Source: Amphiura filiformis (taxonomy: Eukaryota; Echinodermata; Ophiuroidea; Amphilepidida; Amphiuridae). Taken from it: a stretch of 64,000 bases of DNA. The stretch covers positions 12,833,701 to 12,897,700 of the forward strand of contig NC_092631.1 of assembly GCF_039555335.1 (NCBI RefSeq), given 5' to 3'. Under the pieces are notes generated by a model, which made no database searches, was not told the origin of the DNA, and saw nothing but the letters and a program-made list of their open reading frames with translations. Position 1 is the first letter of the stretch. The number at the start of each line of letters is the position of its first letter. A program made the translations under genes and the position numbers. Below, in pieces: positions 35,442 through 43,392 of this stretch.

Positions 35442-38064
35442 AGATCAAATCACTTTATTATCAAAATACATATAAAACCATTGAACAATAAAGGAATACA
35501 ATAAGCCCAGGACAGATCGTATAAAAGATCATGCAGGGCGGACAAATACAGTATAAAAACATATAAGCACTAGAAATAGCAATATTAAAAGACATAAAAA
35601 GATATAAGATTTCATTATTTATCACATTATGCACTGAGCAAATTGCACTGGTCCCAAGACCTTTCGTCTTTGGCATGGTAAATGACAAAAGAGACAATGA
35701 TGGACAATTTGGAAACCTTGTCGCGGAATTCCTTGAAACAAATCGGGGAGTGAACTAAAGAAGTGAATGATTTGAGCCTGTCAGCATTATCTTCGAAATC
35801 ATTTCCCTGAATATCAGTATTTAATTGTAATATTCCGAATTAATTGACAGCTCTCTATTGTGAACTCGGATTTACTTTAAATTGCGACAAGCTTCGCTAT
35901 TTAATGGGGAAAATTGCCAAGACTTTGAACCAAGCCTATATGTAATGCTTCGGTGTCACAGGTTGTTTGAACAACCCAATATTTTACTGCCAATTATCCA
36001 TGATACCTAATGAACCATCAACGTTTTTCACATTAACTTCATCGGTTTGATTAGCTTGATTAGCTGAAGCCTGGAGTGCCTCTAGCATGTGATAAGAAAC
36101 ACTCTGTTTAATGGAATGTCAGTTTGATATATATCAAAGTGTGATGTATTTTACTCTATTATAGTGTGTCTCGTCTTAAGTTGAGAGTAACGCCATGTTG
36201 GATTTTGCCGTGTCACGTTCGAATCAATGCGTTTACGCTGTTGCGTCGCTAGCGTACGGACAAATCGTATACACCCCGCAGGATTAGGTTAGCACGTGCT
36301 ATTCGAATATGCCACTGCGAAATCCAACATGGCGTTACTCTCAACTTGAGACGAGACAAATAATGGTGCAAACACGACTCAATTAATGGCCAATTCAGTG
36401 ATCCCAGCAAAAGTGTAAACATGTTTAAATTAAGTATAAATCGCCTAAAAGTGAAGGGTAAAATCAGAGGATGATTTAAGCACTTCCCACCACGCCACTG
36501 TGTTGACATGCGGTTACAACAGCTGTGTGAGTGAACATGACACCACTGCTCGCACATTGCATTGACGGGCATGGTTAAATTTGAATTTGGACTGATATAT
36601 TTACAATAAAAACGCATTCAAAATGCTAGTCGATTTCACATTTTATGTTACCTACAGAAGGTGTGAATTATCCTTTATGCACACATCATAATAATGACAC
36701 ACGCACAATTCCTAAACAACATCGTTTGCACAGAATTCAATGGGATTTAAAAAGTAAAGTGGCAGTTGAAACTCTGGGGATAACACGTTTGCAGTGCATG
36801 ATGGGGCTTCCTTAAATCATCCTCTGGGTTAAAATTGTCATGGGGTATTTTTGAAATGAAAAATTTTGCCAAAAAAAAAAGACGTAAAAAGAAAAAAGAG
36901 TAAAACAGCAAAAGTTAAAGCCCCATTCAAATACATACATACATGTAGTGCGTGTAAAATGTCTCATTGTCTTTAAAAATACACGGCTTTACCACTAGCA
37001 TAATATGACACAAACAAAGGTGCCAAATCTGATGATTCCTACTATCATCTGGAGGGCAAATCACTAAATAGACCTTTACGAGAATGGGGAAAATGACATT
37101 TGATATCAATAAAGGGACAATTCAAGAGAAAAATTGGTTTCTTATTCAAGAGAAAGGAATGGTTCTCCTGATATATAGGGACTTACACTCTTAGAATAAA
37201 CTATGTTCCCGGAAAAGGTTCCATAAAGAACCAAAAAAGTTCTATCAGCCATTTTTATGGTTTTAAGTACCCGGTAGAGCCGGTCAATAGTCTGGTCGCC
37301 CCTCTAAATATGTGACCATCCTTCTCAAACCGCTTGTAAAGTCGGCAAATTGTATTTCGAGTTACAGTGCAAAATGTGCAAAATAGGTTGTATTCATATT
37401 TACCTAATGTTTGTCCTACATGTTTCTCATTTTAGTGTCAGTCAAACGCCAATCTTTAATCCTATTATTGAAGAGGATAATAAGCTTATACCTATGTATA
37501 GAGTTAGTAAATACCTCTAGTCTTTGTTTGCTTTGGCTAAATCCTATCAAGTGGTGGGTTAACTAACAATCAACAATGAGAGGACATTCCTGAACCTCGT
37601 TGACTTGGGGATGATTTGAAGTGACCGCCAATTATGACAATTTGATATGTAATACCAGCGATATGGAAAAAGAGAAATAATGTACCACCAAAGTAATGTA
37701 CCCTTTTACTGAAGGAGCAAAGTTTAACAAGCCATAACTCCGCTTCTGGATATTGTTTGAAGTCAAATGATATATCATTGTAAAGCTTATGATATATATT
37801 TTTTAAACACGGAAGAAAACCAAATTGACCAGGGGCCGACTTTACGAGCGTTTCGACCTGGACGGTCACATATGTTTCCACTGACTACCACTAGCTCTAG
37901 CGCCTTTAATAGTTTAATAGCCAAGAGTAAAGTAGCATATTCTAAATACGTTTGTCAACAATTCGTTTTTATGTAAAGTACTTACCTTGCACCATGGGTA
38001 TATCTGAAAGAACCAATATTCCAATAGTCATAACAAACTGCAAAACGGAAATAAGATGCCTCAT
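11048..38064 (-). CDS. Nicotinic acetylcholine receptor-like alpha subunit gene (7 coding exons)
   Basis: Seven exons with matching phases (79, 131, 45, 110, 228, 311, 536 nt; 1440 nt in total) encode 479 residues plus stop. The product should be a plasma-membrane subunit of a pentameric ligand-gated cation channel. It has a signal peptide, a ligand-binding domain with the 13-residue Cys-loop (C...FPFD...C), loop A WKPDITLY, loop B WSYTD, and the vicinal cysteines YSCC of an alpha-type subunit. TM1-TM3, a cytoplasmic loop of about 100 residues and TM4 follow. TM2 has Glu at -1' and 20' and Leu at 9', consistent with cation selectivity. The Tyr expected after the vicinal cysteines is Phe. Ligand and partners cannot be read from sequence. 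Introns are full of transposons. A serotonin- or GABA-type receptor is excluded by the YSCC motif and TM2. Confidence 0.95.
11650..12258. repeat. Foldback element in nAChR-like intron 6
   Basis: Arms of ~290 bp around a centre near 11965 are imperfect inverted copies. The outer ends share AAACTGGCCTCAAAAAGAAAC and its complement, and inner segments share ATTGAAGTAATC-type and GGAATAGTGTGGAAC-type words. Short open frames inside are by-products of the repeat. Confidence 0.8.
12414..12549. repeat. Short foldback MITE
   Basis: TAAGGGATGAAAT at the left is mirrored by ATTTCATCCCTAA at the right. The internal GGTTCCGTCCTGTTTC / GAAACCGGACGGAAC segments also pair. About 136 bp, inside intron 6. 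Confidence 0.8.
12550..13549. repeat. Intron 6 remainder: decayed repeats
   Basis: No exon is seen. Segment 13125-13201 is one arm of the foldback family complete at 60402-60800. Segment 13250-13490 is an imperfect foldback with C-rich cores and GTAACTAGGG / CCTAGTTATG ends, related to copies near 61.9 and 63.5 kb. Confidence 0.55.
13550..13860 (-). CDS. nAChR-like exon 6: loop C, TM1, TM2
   Basis: The acceptor is TTTTGATTCAG, the donor GTAAGTAGA; phases 2 in, 1 out. It encodes the end of the extracellular domain with FWYSCCPNNF (vicinal cysteines, with Phe at the second loop-C aromatic position). TM1 (FYVIHLVLPCVFLSVLALLV) and TM2 (EKLTLAITNLLALVVFQQVI), followed by the AEHLPP turn, complete it. 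311 nt. Confidence 0.96.
14009..14237 (-). pseudogene. C-terminal scrap of a Penelope-like element
   Basis: The minus frame contains GPKLNRDTGLDIDLVWDNLF, which parallels the C-terminal tail GPNLNRDAGLDLDSV of the Penelope-like element at 17200. Only ~75 residues remain and there is no endonuclease motif. It is adjacent to, and opposite in orientation from, the larger copy. Confidence 0.7.
14238..14838. repeat. MITE of the CCCAGCAAACAC family, copy 1
   Basis: The left end reads CCCAGCAAACACAAAAATG. The body carries repeated AACGTTTT words and four copies of a core TGTCGGGTTATATAAAGG, two per orientation. The right terminal GTGTTTGCTGGG is missing, and the element is instead flanked on both sides by TTTTCCCTGATAA. 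Confidence 0.85.
14850..17290 (+). pseudogene. Penelope-like retroelement, decayed, with GIY-YIG endonuclease
   Basis: Fragments upstream of 15175 give VPRF- and ADIISPLIGKTEYH-like RT residues. The frame continues at 16004 with SFDVSALCTSI, FCLSTTYFVF, GCAMGSP and, after a frameshift near 16290, WVRYVDDTFC containing the catalytic Asp pair. From ~16930 a GIY-YIG endonuclease follows: VYEISRLVCDAMYIGETGR, then LEAIHIRNKGPNLNRD. Motif order RT then GIY-YIG is diagnostic of Penelope-like elements. The reading frame is broken by several frameshifts, stops and a MITE (15176-16001). The element lies in intron 5 of the receptor gene, opposite to its direction. Confidence 0.88.
15176..16001. mobile_element. 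TA-flanked foldback MITE inside the Penelope-like RT
   Basis: Ends are CACTCTAA...TTAGAGTG with TA on each side (15174-15175 and 16002-16003). Inner sequence is built from CTATTCATTTTTGAATAG palindromes. Removing it with one TA leaves the RT frame continuous, which fixes the edges. 826 bp, no coding capacity; Tc1/mariner-type target choice. Confidence 0.9.
17291..17635 (+). repeat. Penelope-like element 3' flank, duplicated at 25971-26322
   Basis: Together with 17008-17290 this stretch matches 25688-26322, including an ACAA-type simple repeat (17474-17492). It ends at ...GTCTGATAT where the tyrosine-recombinase element is inserted. Confidence 0.85.
17636..17789 (+). repeat. A1 repeat of the tyrosine-recombinase element
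   Basis: 154 bp, nearly identical to 23772-23925. It begins TTGGAAATTT at the element edge and ends ten bases before the gag ATG. Confidence 0.93.
17799..18034 (+). CDS. Gag exon 1 of the tyrosine-recombinase element
   Basis: ATG at 17799 lies 9 bp after A1. The 78 codons encode a charged, probably coiled-coil N-terminus (SRFIDSLEETKRQFQEENER) ending QFEFN plus two bases. A GTTAAG donor follows, and the frame continues without loss at 20655. Without splicing it would add nine residues and stop at 18059. Confidence 0.75.
18520..19365 (+). pseudogene. LINE polyprotein C-terminal fragment
   Basis: About 280 residues open to the stop at 19363-19365. The YGAETW motif and the terminal Cys-x2-Cys...His...Cys arrangement are typical of the end of many LINE ORF2 proteins. 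The N-terminal catalytic region is absent by truncation, so no activity is expected. The exact clade cannot be told from this tail. Confidence 0.8.
18520..20550 (+). mobile_element. 5'-truncated LINE (non-LTR retrotransposon)
   Basis: The frame to 19365 encodes the C-terminal part of a LINE polyprotein: VMPRLVYGAETW after the RT domain, then a long helical region, then a zinc-finger-like CKACNAAPENRDHFLASC. A UTR-like tail of ~1.2 kb ends in tandem ACGAA units (20521-20545). The RT core and any endonuclease are missing. The 5' edge is approximate. Same strand as the host element. Confidence 0.8.
20655..21147 (+). CDS. Gag exon 2 of the tyrosine-recombinase element, zinc knuckle
   Basis: Continues exon 1 after a phase-2 junction. 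It encodes a helical acidic region (VAEYETNELAEDEDDEKRIMRAE), a basic stretch (RAGRKIKQKQQARK) and the knuckle CFFCGKFGHWKETC, which would bind RNA. It ends at TAA 21145-21147. The composition matches Gag-like proteins of DIRS-order elements in marine invertebrates. Confidence 0.82.
21199..21640 (+). pseudogene. RT N-terminal remnant of the tyrosine-recombinase element
   Basis: VSGRLKSRQEFWHKIGALDFILDMVKYGYVTPF matches the opening of DIRS-type RTs, here broken into pieces by stops. A second frame at ~21548-21640 gives LILDLRFVNQFIHKKVVKF. The region then jumps to RNase H homology, so the polymerase motifs with the catalytic Asp residues have been deleted. Confidence 0.8.
21640..21960 (+). pseudogene. 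RNase H-like remnant of the tyrosine-recombinase element
   Basis: Frame-broken residues KWFTDNQAVAKLNML, GSMKHVLQNM and FISRIVDSDDWAISDF follow the order seen in the RNase H region of DIRS-type polyproteins. Several stops interrupt it. Confidence 0.75.
22047..22391 (+). repeat. ~75-bp repeats around the palindrome GCTGTCAGACAGC
   Basis: Perfect copies of the 13-mer stand at 22077-22089, 22149-22161, 22298-22310 and 22379-22391, with a partial one at ~22046. Spacings of 72, 149 and 81 suggest a decayed tandem unit of ~75 bp with TTGGATAGTGG-like interiors. Located between the RNase H and recombinase parts. Confidence 0.8.
22392..23399 (+). pseudogene. Decayed stretch before the recombinase core
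   Basis: Bases 22600-22930 give lysine/glutamate-rich fragments such as KKLVAELPSVVLNSKALSTN, compatible with the N-terminal part of a DIRS-like recombinase ORF, but stops are frequent. No motif can be named with certainty up to 23400. Confidence 0.4.
23400..23640 (+). pseudogene. Tyrosine recombinase C-terminal core remnant
   Basis: HSLRSGSASEAK (23466 onward) supplies the His-x-x-Arg pair, and GRWKSESAKDGY (about 23532-23575) supplies the conserved RW and the candidate catalytic Tyr, followed by LESRLAVTKSLGL. A frameshift separates the two blocks. Such recombinases integrate DIRS-order elements through a circular intermediate. Confidence 0.83.
23644..23771 (+). repeat. B1 repeat of the tyrosine-recombinase element
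   Basis: 128 bp ending GAGTGAAGAA, directly abutting A2. It matches 24251-24390 apart from a 12-bp gap, and includes a G-rich GGGGGGCCCCGGTGGGGG stretch. Confidence 0.92.
23772..23925 (+). repeat. A2 repeat of the tyrosine-recombinase element
   Basis: Second copy of A1. Its junction with B1 (GAAGAA/TTGGAAA) reproduces what a circular intermediate would carry. A unique 325-bp spacer to 24250 follows. Confidence 0.92.
24251..24390 (+). repeat. B2 repeat, right edge of the tyrosine-recombinase element
   Basis: Matches B1 with a 12-bp insertion. Its last base touches GGAATAATCT, which in the empty copy follows GTCTGATAT at 26322. Confidence 0.92.
24391..25589. repeat. Right flank of the element and decayed repeats
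   Basis: 24391-24622 matches 26323-26393 plus 26863-27025. It carries the empty site (TA at 24460-24461) of the MITE seen at 26394. 24630-24730 resembles 29180-29310. 25280-25560 is an inverted relative of 9873-10120. No gene is seen. Confidence 0.75.
25590..25687. repeat. MITE of the CCCAGCAAACAC family, truncated copy
   Basis: Only the right end remains, from TATATAACCCGACATTTAAAC to the terminal GTGTTTGCTGGG, which directly abuts a Penelope-derived segment. Confidence 0.85.
25688..26322 (+). pseudogene. Second copy of the Penelope-like 3' end
   Basis: Matches 17008-17635 closely: the end of the GIY-YIG domain, the GPNLNRDAGL tail, the 3' flank with an ACAA repeat, and the GTCTGATAT junction. 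It lacks the tyrosine-recombinase element and so serves as its empty site. Truncated at its 5' end by the adjoining MITE scrap. Confidence 0.88.
26394..26860. mobile_element. TA-flanked foldback MITE
   Basis: Ends AACATCTCAAAAAA and its complement, with TA on each side (26392-26393, 26861-26862). Arms of ~150 bp share AAATGAGGTGTCAAAATG and TAAATTCTGCTTCCA words. The paralogous segment at 24460 has a single TA and no insert. 467 bp, non-coding, Tc1/mariner-type. Confidence 0.92.
27125..27437. repeat. Tandem duplication of a ~168-bp unit
   Basis: The unit starting TTGCCTAGT(A/T)AACGTCGCTG is repeated at 27293 with very few changes. The same family, single copy, is present at ~40690-40935 and, more diverged, at 54358-54600. 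Confidence 0.85.
27438..27837. other. Intron 5 sequence, nothing recognised
   Basis: No open frame, motif or clear repeat is seen except a diverged relative of 40935-41240. Confidence 0.5.
27842..27985. repeat. 19-bp minisatellite
   Basis: About seven and a half head-to-tail copies of TGGACAGGTCAAGATAATC, almost perfect, decaying at the right end into TTGGTCAGGTCAATAA. Confidence 0.95.
27986..28964. other. Intron 5 sequence, nothing recognised
   Basis: No conserved coding segment, splice-paired exon or clear repeat was found. Confidence 0.5.
28965..29093. repeat. Perfect 38-bp inverted repeat (hairpin)
   Basis: 28965-29002 and 29056-29093 are exact inverse complements around a 53-nt loop. 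It lies in intron 5, 415 bp upstream (gene direction: downstream) of exon 5. It may be a MITE remnant or a transcribed hairpin. Confidence 0.9.
29508..29735 (-). CDS. nAChR-like exon 5: Cys-loop and loop B
   Basis: Acceptor CTATTTTAG, donor GTAGGTT; phases 2 in and 2 out, 228 nt. It encodes VWYDGRVEWLSPG, the canonical Cys-loop with 13 residues between cysteines (SYCKISVRHFPFDTQVCEM), and loop B ASWSYTDLQV. The Trp of loop B is a cation-pi ligand contact in known nicotinic receptors. Confidence 0.96.
29928..29989. repeat. Three tandem 21-bp units
   Basis: CAGTAAATTATTTTGCCCATC is repeated three times head to tail in intron 4, the last unit changed at its end. Confidence 0.9.
29990..30916. 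other. Intron 4, nothing recognised
   Basis: AT-rich sequence without conserved coding or clear repeats. Confidence 0.5.
30917..31026 (-). CDS. nAChR-like exon 4: loop A
   Basis: 110 nt, the same size as exon 4 in vertebrate nicotinic receptor genes. Acceptor TTAATTTCAG, donor GTAAAAAA; phases 0 in, 2 out. It encodes TWRDEFISWNTSDFGG and IWKPDITLYT, with the loop A Tyr. Confidence 0.96.
31537..31581 (-). CDS. nAChR-like exon 3: loop D
   Basis: A 45-nt micro-exon, the size conserved in vertebrate nicotinic receptor genes. Acceptor CTATCTTTGACAG, donor GTTAGT; phase 0 on both sides. It encodes DTRRQLFTISIWVKE with the loop D Trp. Confidence 0.93.
31582..33080. repeat. Intron 2: interspersed repeat with GGGTGA motifs
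   Basis: 31582-32600 holds nothing recognised. 32600-33010 is a low-complexity interspersed repeat with several GGGTCTTTTGGGTGACA-like units, ending in a GTGCCCCCCGGG palindrome. No gene. Confidence 0.5.
33081..33211 (-). CDS. nAChR-like exon 2: N-terminal extracellular domain
   Basis: Acceptor GTTTGTCCTCAAATAG, donor GTAAGTGCAC; phases 1 in, 0 out. It encodes KLIEHITSNYHSSIRPV and TVTNVTLRVLFHHLIDM, matching the first helix and beta-1 strand of nicotinic subunits, with an NVT glycosylation site. The acceptor was chosen because it keeps phase with exon 1. Confidence 0.9.
33212..35109. repeat. Intron 1, right part: decayed repeats
   Basis: 33415-33560 is a degenerate minisatellite of GGTTATGATTAGGGTTA-like words. 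33720-33890 resembles 8400-8560. Around 34230-34490 two imperfect segments mirror each other (AATGGGCTATTCCAATT and AATGGAATAGCCCAA). No gene. Confidence 0.5.
35110..35442. repeat. Composite trinucleotide microsatellite
   Basis: TTA/ATT triplets (to ~35218) pass into TATCAC units and then long AGT and AGC-AGT runs. Long poly-Leu and similar open frames here are artefacts of the repeat. Confidence 0.97.
35443..36166. repeat. Intron 1: decayed repeats
   Basis: 36000-36160 is a relative of 8900-9070. Nothing coding is recognised. Confidence 0.5.
36167..36355. repeat. Foldback MITE
   Basis: GTCTCGTCTTAAGTTGAGAG at the left and its complement at the right enclose a shared GCCATGTTGGATTT segment. 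Arms ~43 bp, total ~189 bp. Confidence 0.88.
36356..37985. repeat. Intron 1, left part
   Basis: A loose foldback joins ATCAGAGGATGATTTAAG (36457) to CTTAAATCATCCTCTG (36812). Otherwise no gene or clear repeat is seen. Confidence 0.5.
37986..38064 (-). CDS. nAChR-like exon 1: start codon and signal peptide
   Basis: ATG at 38064 begins MRHLISVLQFVMTIGILVLS, a typical secretory signal. The donor GTAAGTACTT follows after 79 nt (phase 1). The ATG was chosen because it gives a signal peptide and joins exon 2 in frame. The 5' UTR and promoter lie above 38064 and cannot be delimited. Confidence 0.85.
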
Positions 38065-41000
38065 GTTGCAGAAGATTTATTGTGTGGAATATAAAGAATA
38101 GGTACTAGCATTGGAATCATATATTTGTAATGAACACTGGTGTCCTAAAATATGCGATTGGTCTTCTTGAGGTTTCGCTATTGCTAGCATTCATTCTAGA
38201 TGGATAGATTACGCCACTTGATCCGAAATACCCAAATGGCAGCTTGTTATCCAAGTGTACATCTTGCATTCTTGTCTATGTTGAGTGATACCTGGAAAAC
38301 AAGACTACCATGACCATGACTACTGGTCTCCATCAAATGTTGATGTAAAAAATCTCATTACAACGTACCCTGCTGCTTGTCACGAGTTGAGTATACAGTG
38401 CTGAGCTTAATAGTGTTGTAAAGCTCGCTCATCATAGATAATCACACTGGATAGTTCAAATCAACAAAGGTATAAACCAGGACGTCTAGTCGGATACATG
38501 TACTGTGTAGGTATGTAGATTTTGAGACATAACGCAGGTTGGCTTTTTCAAATAATGACGTTTAATATTCAAATAGTTGTGAAATTAAAAGGTAATACTC
38601 ACGTGGAGGGGAGGGGCGCTGACATACAAGGTGTCCCATAAAAAGGTACCGTAGAAAATGGACCACATTTTCTGATAGTACAGCAAAACAATATCCATAT
38701 TATTTACTCATCCTTCTTGTAATATTGTCTGATAAATTTCAACTCCGCATCTTAAAAGCAAGTTTAAAACATATGTGCCCAAGATGACAGGGGTGTCAAG
38801 AGTGGCTAACTATCAAAATATCGCACAACGAAATTTGAACACAGGCACACGTGTGACGTTTGTTTTAACAATCTTTTGCATTAGGCTTTGTTTGGGTTTT
38901 CTTGAGTTGAAATCGGTGTTGTTTTATATACTGTAAGAATGTTGTACGTTTCTGACTGAACTCCTGAAATAAAACTGAATAAGTTTTATTCTCTGTTGAT
39001 TAGAATAAAATAATGCATCTGCCATGCCTACTCAAATGCCCCGCGGCAAATGCCACCTGAGACGCCGGTGGTAATGAATATTATGTCACGTAAATAATTT
39101 GCTCAGGAATGCTTGGAATGCGGGCTAAATCCGCAAGCTGTGAACTTGACATTCACAGGGGTACTAGTAGAGGGTACATAAATTATGCCATGAAAAGAAC
39201 ATTAATATTTATTTTGTTAACATTAACTAGATTATAGATTATTACATGTAACCTTTTTTGGGACACCCGGTATATGAGGCATACAGGAATGTGTCGCATA
39301 AATGGGTGGTTTTTTTTTCGCGAAACATCGTTATACAGATCTATTAAAAAAAAAATTTCGTGAATCTCCTTCAGCAAGAAAAACACAGTAAATTAATCAA
39401 CATTTTTAAACATAATATCCCATTTTTCGCGCACTGCTTACGCGCGAGATTTAGGTGCTATGGATTTGCAAATTATTGATTAAAATATGAAATGATTAGA
39501 TATGGGTCCCAATTTTCGGGGGGGAATTTATCTGTAGAAATGGGTGAGGGTCGCGTAGCTCAGAGAAGATGAGGAAAGAGGGGATGGCTCGCTCACCTCT
39601 TCAAAGTGCAGACGTGAGTTGCCGACTATTCATCTAAATCGGCTCAAATCGATTGGATCAGGTCAATCTCGATCGTCTAAATCGTTAATGCGCATGCGTG
39701 AACACAGTATCGTGAACGCGGAAATACAAACTGTCGTTGTTCAGGTGTTAAGAACGCAATGGGGTCGAAATGTGACGATTTTTATGGGGTGAAGTTTTTG
39801 ATGATGATACAGAAATCCCCTCGGACCCACCGTTTGAAGACCCCCCCATTTAACAAGGAGGCCTCCCCGGCTCATAAATTATTGCACAGCGAGTCACGTA
39901 ACATACAAATTGAAATGAAATATTTCAAGTTCACTACCGTTAAATTACAATATAAATTCTTCAAATGTTATTAACGTTGGAATAAAGGGCTATCGATATA
40001 TCATTTTCTTCAAAGGGGGTGTCCCAAATTTGCAAAAACTTGGCGCCAATAAAATTGCGGCCCCCCCACTTCGGCAGCAAAAATTTATGACCCCCTATTT
40101 TTCTTTCAAAAATTTATGACCCTCTCCTCGTATAGGGACCCTCTTCCAAAGAAATGATAGCACCAAAAACATATTCCGAAGCAAATGTGTCATTGCAAAA
40201 CCAGCGACTCATTTTCTCTGGCAAAAACAAATGCACACAACAGCTACGAGAAATAATTGGCCTAAAAATAACAATTAATTTATTTTTAGAGACAAATCAT
40301 AAAATATTATTAAATATAAAATATAGGCCTATGCTTTTCTGATCAACTACACTCTGGGTAGCTCGAGTCGCACACTTAAGTCAAACAAATCAAGTACCTT
40401 CTCCCGCAAGAATACACTCTTAATTTATTTATATACATTAAAAGTTTCGAGTAATATAAAAAATGAAATCAAAATACTTTCACTAATTATTTTGAAGGTC
40501 AAACTTACTAATCTTGTAGCAGCCCTTACAGATGGAATGTATTATGATTAAATCACGTACTCAATACAGAAAAGGTTTTACAGGACGCCACAAGTGTGCT
40601 TATTACTAGCTTTGCTCCAACGCCGACCTATTTTCCATCCAATTAAAAGAAATAATGAAAAACCATGCCATATGCCCTCTGACACTCATACTGCAGTTAC
40701 TGTCCGTTTTCCTATACACAATACACAGTGCTCTTTCCCATTGACGCGTGACCTTTACAAATAGCCCTACGTTAACAGTATGGGGATATGACTAGTTAAC
40801 GTCGCTGTGTGAAAAATAACCGGCCAATATTAAAAGTACTCTTCTAAAATTCTAGACAATATAGTTTTGTAACATGTCCTAAATTTTTAGCAAATTTAGA
40901 TGTTTGGAAATACTCGTACTTTGGTGTTTTAGGAAGGATATGTAAACGACAGATAACACCAAAAATATGAAGAAATTATTTCTAAACCGTGTTAAGTCAA

Positions 41001-41679
41001 AAATCATTATGTTGCTCATTTTCAAGAATGCTGGTTTACAAAAAGCACGACATTGTCTGATTTCGTGAACAAAGCCACACATAACATTGTTTCCTTTCGT
41101 TTCCTTTATAATCGGTTACCCAACTGAAGCTATGAATACCAGCGTTATTGCGATATCGCACATGAAAACAGTCACTTGTGCACAACCAGAGAAGATCCGA
41201 TTTAATCAGTTGAGCTGTTTCAATGAGTGTTATCTTGGTTTAATAGCTTTTAATGGGGTTAAGTCCTGCAAAGGTCGAGATGAATTCTACTGTAGACATG
41301 ACTGCATCATGTATAGTAAAGACCGGCCGCTTTAGCGGTTGGTGGGTGGGGTAGACCACTATCTGTGGGTAGACAAATAGTGGCCCTACTTGTTAATGAC
41401 TTATGTAGCTTGCCTAGTGATAGTGTAGCTTGCCGCTCTGTACTAGGAGTCGAGTGGTATTAATTTTTTACAGAATGGTCTAACCAGGCAGGGATTGGCC
41501 TTACATTTTCTTTACTAGTCACTTGCTTGGGTTTATTTTACTCAGGGATCACTGGATCTCTCTAAGGTACTGCGAGGGCTCTGATCAAGAGCTACTTATT
41601 ACTTGCATTACATTTATCCTGTTAATTTCATATCACATTTCATTTCGACTATGGTAATAATCTAAACTAGCGAGTTTGT
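38065..41679. repeat. Upstream flank of the receptor gene, repeat-rich
   Basis: No gene is recognised. 40690-41335 holds a longer copy of the repeat duplicated at 27.1-27.4 kb, joined to a segment (41240-41310) also present at 29115-29185. C-rich and low-complexity tracts occur around 39830-40130. Confidence 0.5.
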
Positions 41680-41846
41680 TTCACTGCGACAACAGCGGCA
41701 ATTTCACCACAGGGTTTGTCCTTGGGTCAGCAGGAAACAGTAGACCAAGTATTATAAAGTTAGCATTCACAATATCATTGACAATATCATCATCATATAA
41801 TAATATAAATAATACAGGGCCTAGAATTGACCCCTGGGGGACACCA
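41680..41846 (-). pseudogene. LINE reverse transcriptase fragment
   Basis: The minus strand reads GVPQGSILGPVLFILLYDDD, the conserved RT motif of jockey/CR1-like LINEs, followed by IVNDIVNANF. Only ~55 residues survive and the flanks do not continue the domain. Confidence 0.7.
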
Positions 41847-42417
41847 ATAAAAAATTACATTTTATACTTGATTGCGGAGAGGTTAAGGAGACATTTTGAT
41901 TGTACTAGCGGTCATTCGTCTTTCCCGATTTGGGAATGATACTCTAGTAATGATTTTTTGTTTGCATTTGTTTGGGACTGTCATTTCAAAGACCAATCTA
42001 AGGAGAGCATTAGAAAAGGTTCGAGAACATCTCCCATTCACCCTGTGTGGTGAATTGACAACTTAAAAATCAGACACTCATCGTAGTGAATCAAAGCCCG
42101 ATAATGCCATGGTGCCATGTGTTCGTACAGAAGGCTGTGTGCTACCATTAATACTACAGTCCATTCGTAAAAATATCAAACTCACTCGATAGTATGAACC
42201 ATAACGTATATTTGAGCCAAATTTGAATATCATTCGGGTATTTTTCATGCATCGGCTCATTTTTCATGCATCGACTAATTGGGTGATCGATATTGCATAG
42301 TATGTACACATTCCAACAAAGATTTGAACCAGTGTCCTTCACCGTAATCAGTAGCGCAGTGCAGTCCATGCACCTTTGTTCCATAACCATTAGGGTATAG
42401 GACATTTTTTGTTTTTG
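41847..42417. other. Spacer, nothing recognised
   Basis: No gene or clear repeat seen. Confidence 0.45.
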
Positions 42418-42708
42418 ATATAGCCCCCGAATGAAATGTATTTAATTATGTTTGTACTCACTCAGGTAGCATTGTGTGTGAATTTTACATCCGAACTAGA
42501 GGCTATTCTTTTTTATGAGCATTTTAGTGTCTAAAATGGCCCAAAATGAGGGTTTTTCAATATTGCCTTCCATTTCTAATCGTCACCCCCATGTAAAATA
42601 AAAAGGCTCGTAAAAATTTAATAGCACCTAGTTCGGATGTAAAATTCACACAAACTGCTTTTTGAGTGATTACAAAGATAATTAAATACTTTTCATTCGG
42701 GGGCTATG
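42418..42708. repeat. Foldback MITE
   Basis: ATAGCCCCCGAATGAAA at the left and its complement at the right bound arms of ~110 bp that share ACATCCGAACTAG and GTGAATTTTAC segments. About 290 bp. Confidence 0.9.
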
Positions 42709-43392
42709 TGGAATTTTTTTTTTATGTATTCCTTGTACAATGACATTTCACAATAAAATGTCCATTGGAAACAAAGGTGTCAATTCAATCAAATGTTGTC
42801 ATCAACCTATTTGATGGTAGTGCATTTGTTATGTGTGTGAGAAGAACTGTCGCGGTAGATTGCAATCATGCTTTTGTTGAATGCATTAGAGTAGTGTAAT
42901 GTAGTGTACATTCTCATTTACATATGACCCTCTCGTGACAGTATATGCGGTTCTGATGAATATTTGGCAAACAGGCCAATGGTGCTCCAATTGTATTGGC
43001 TGTGGACGGCGAGATGTAAATTGGGTGATGATGTTACAGCTCATTATAGTTTGTCACTAGGTCTGTGGTAACTTGTTGTATGGTCAGGGAAAACCTTTTA
43101 GCAGAAAGTTTTGCAATCTCTGTAATTATTTATTATTACTGACAGTAACAGTCATCCGTGTTCTCCTCTCGTTGTTGATAAATACTATTTAGTAGCAACT
43201 ATCTGGTGTTTTCTTTAAATAATTAAGAAAGGCTACAAACATACCATATTTTATATATGGTTTAGTATAATAATTTTAAGGGTATTAAGGCCACATTGGT
43301 CAGGCTATGCAGGTGTCTGTGAATTCTTCTTAATAATAATTTGTTTGTTTGACTAATTAGTTATGTGCTTGTAAAGCCCTAGTTAAAAAATA
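42709..43392. other. Spacer, nothing recognised
   Basis: No gene or clear repeat seen. Confidence 0.45.

Noticed and set aside
35101-35504. Long open frames rich in Leu, Val-Val or Tyr-Tyr
   Set aside because: They are translations of the trinucleotide microsatellite in several frames on both strands; no real coding signal.
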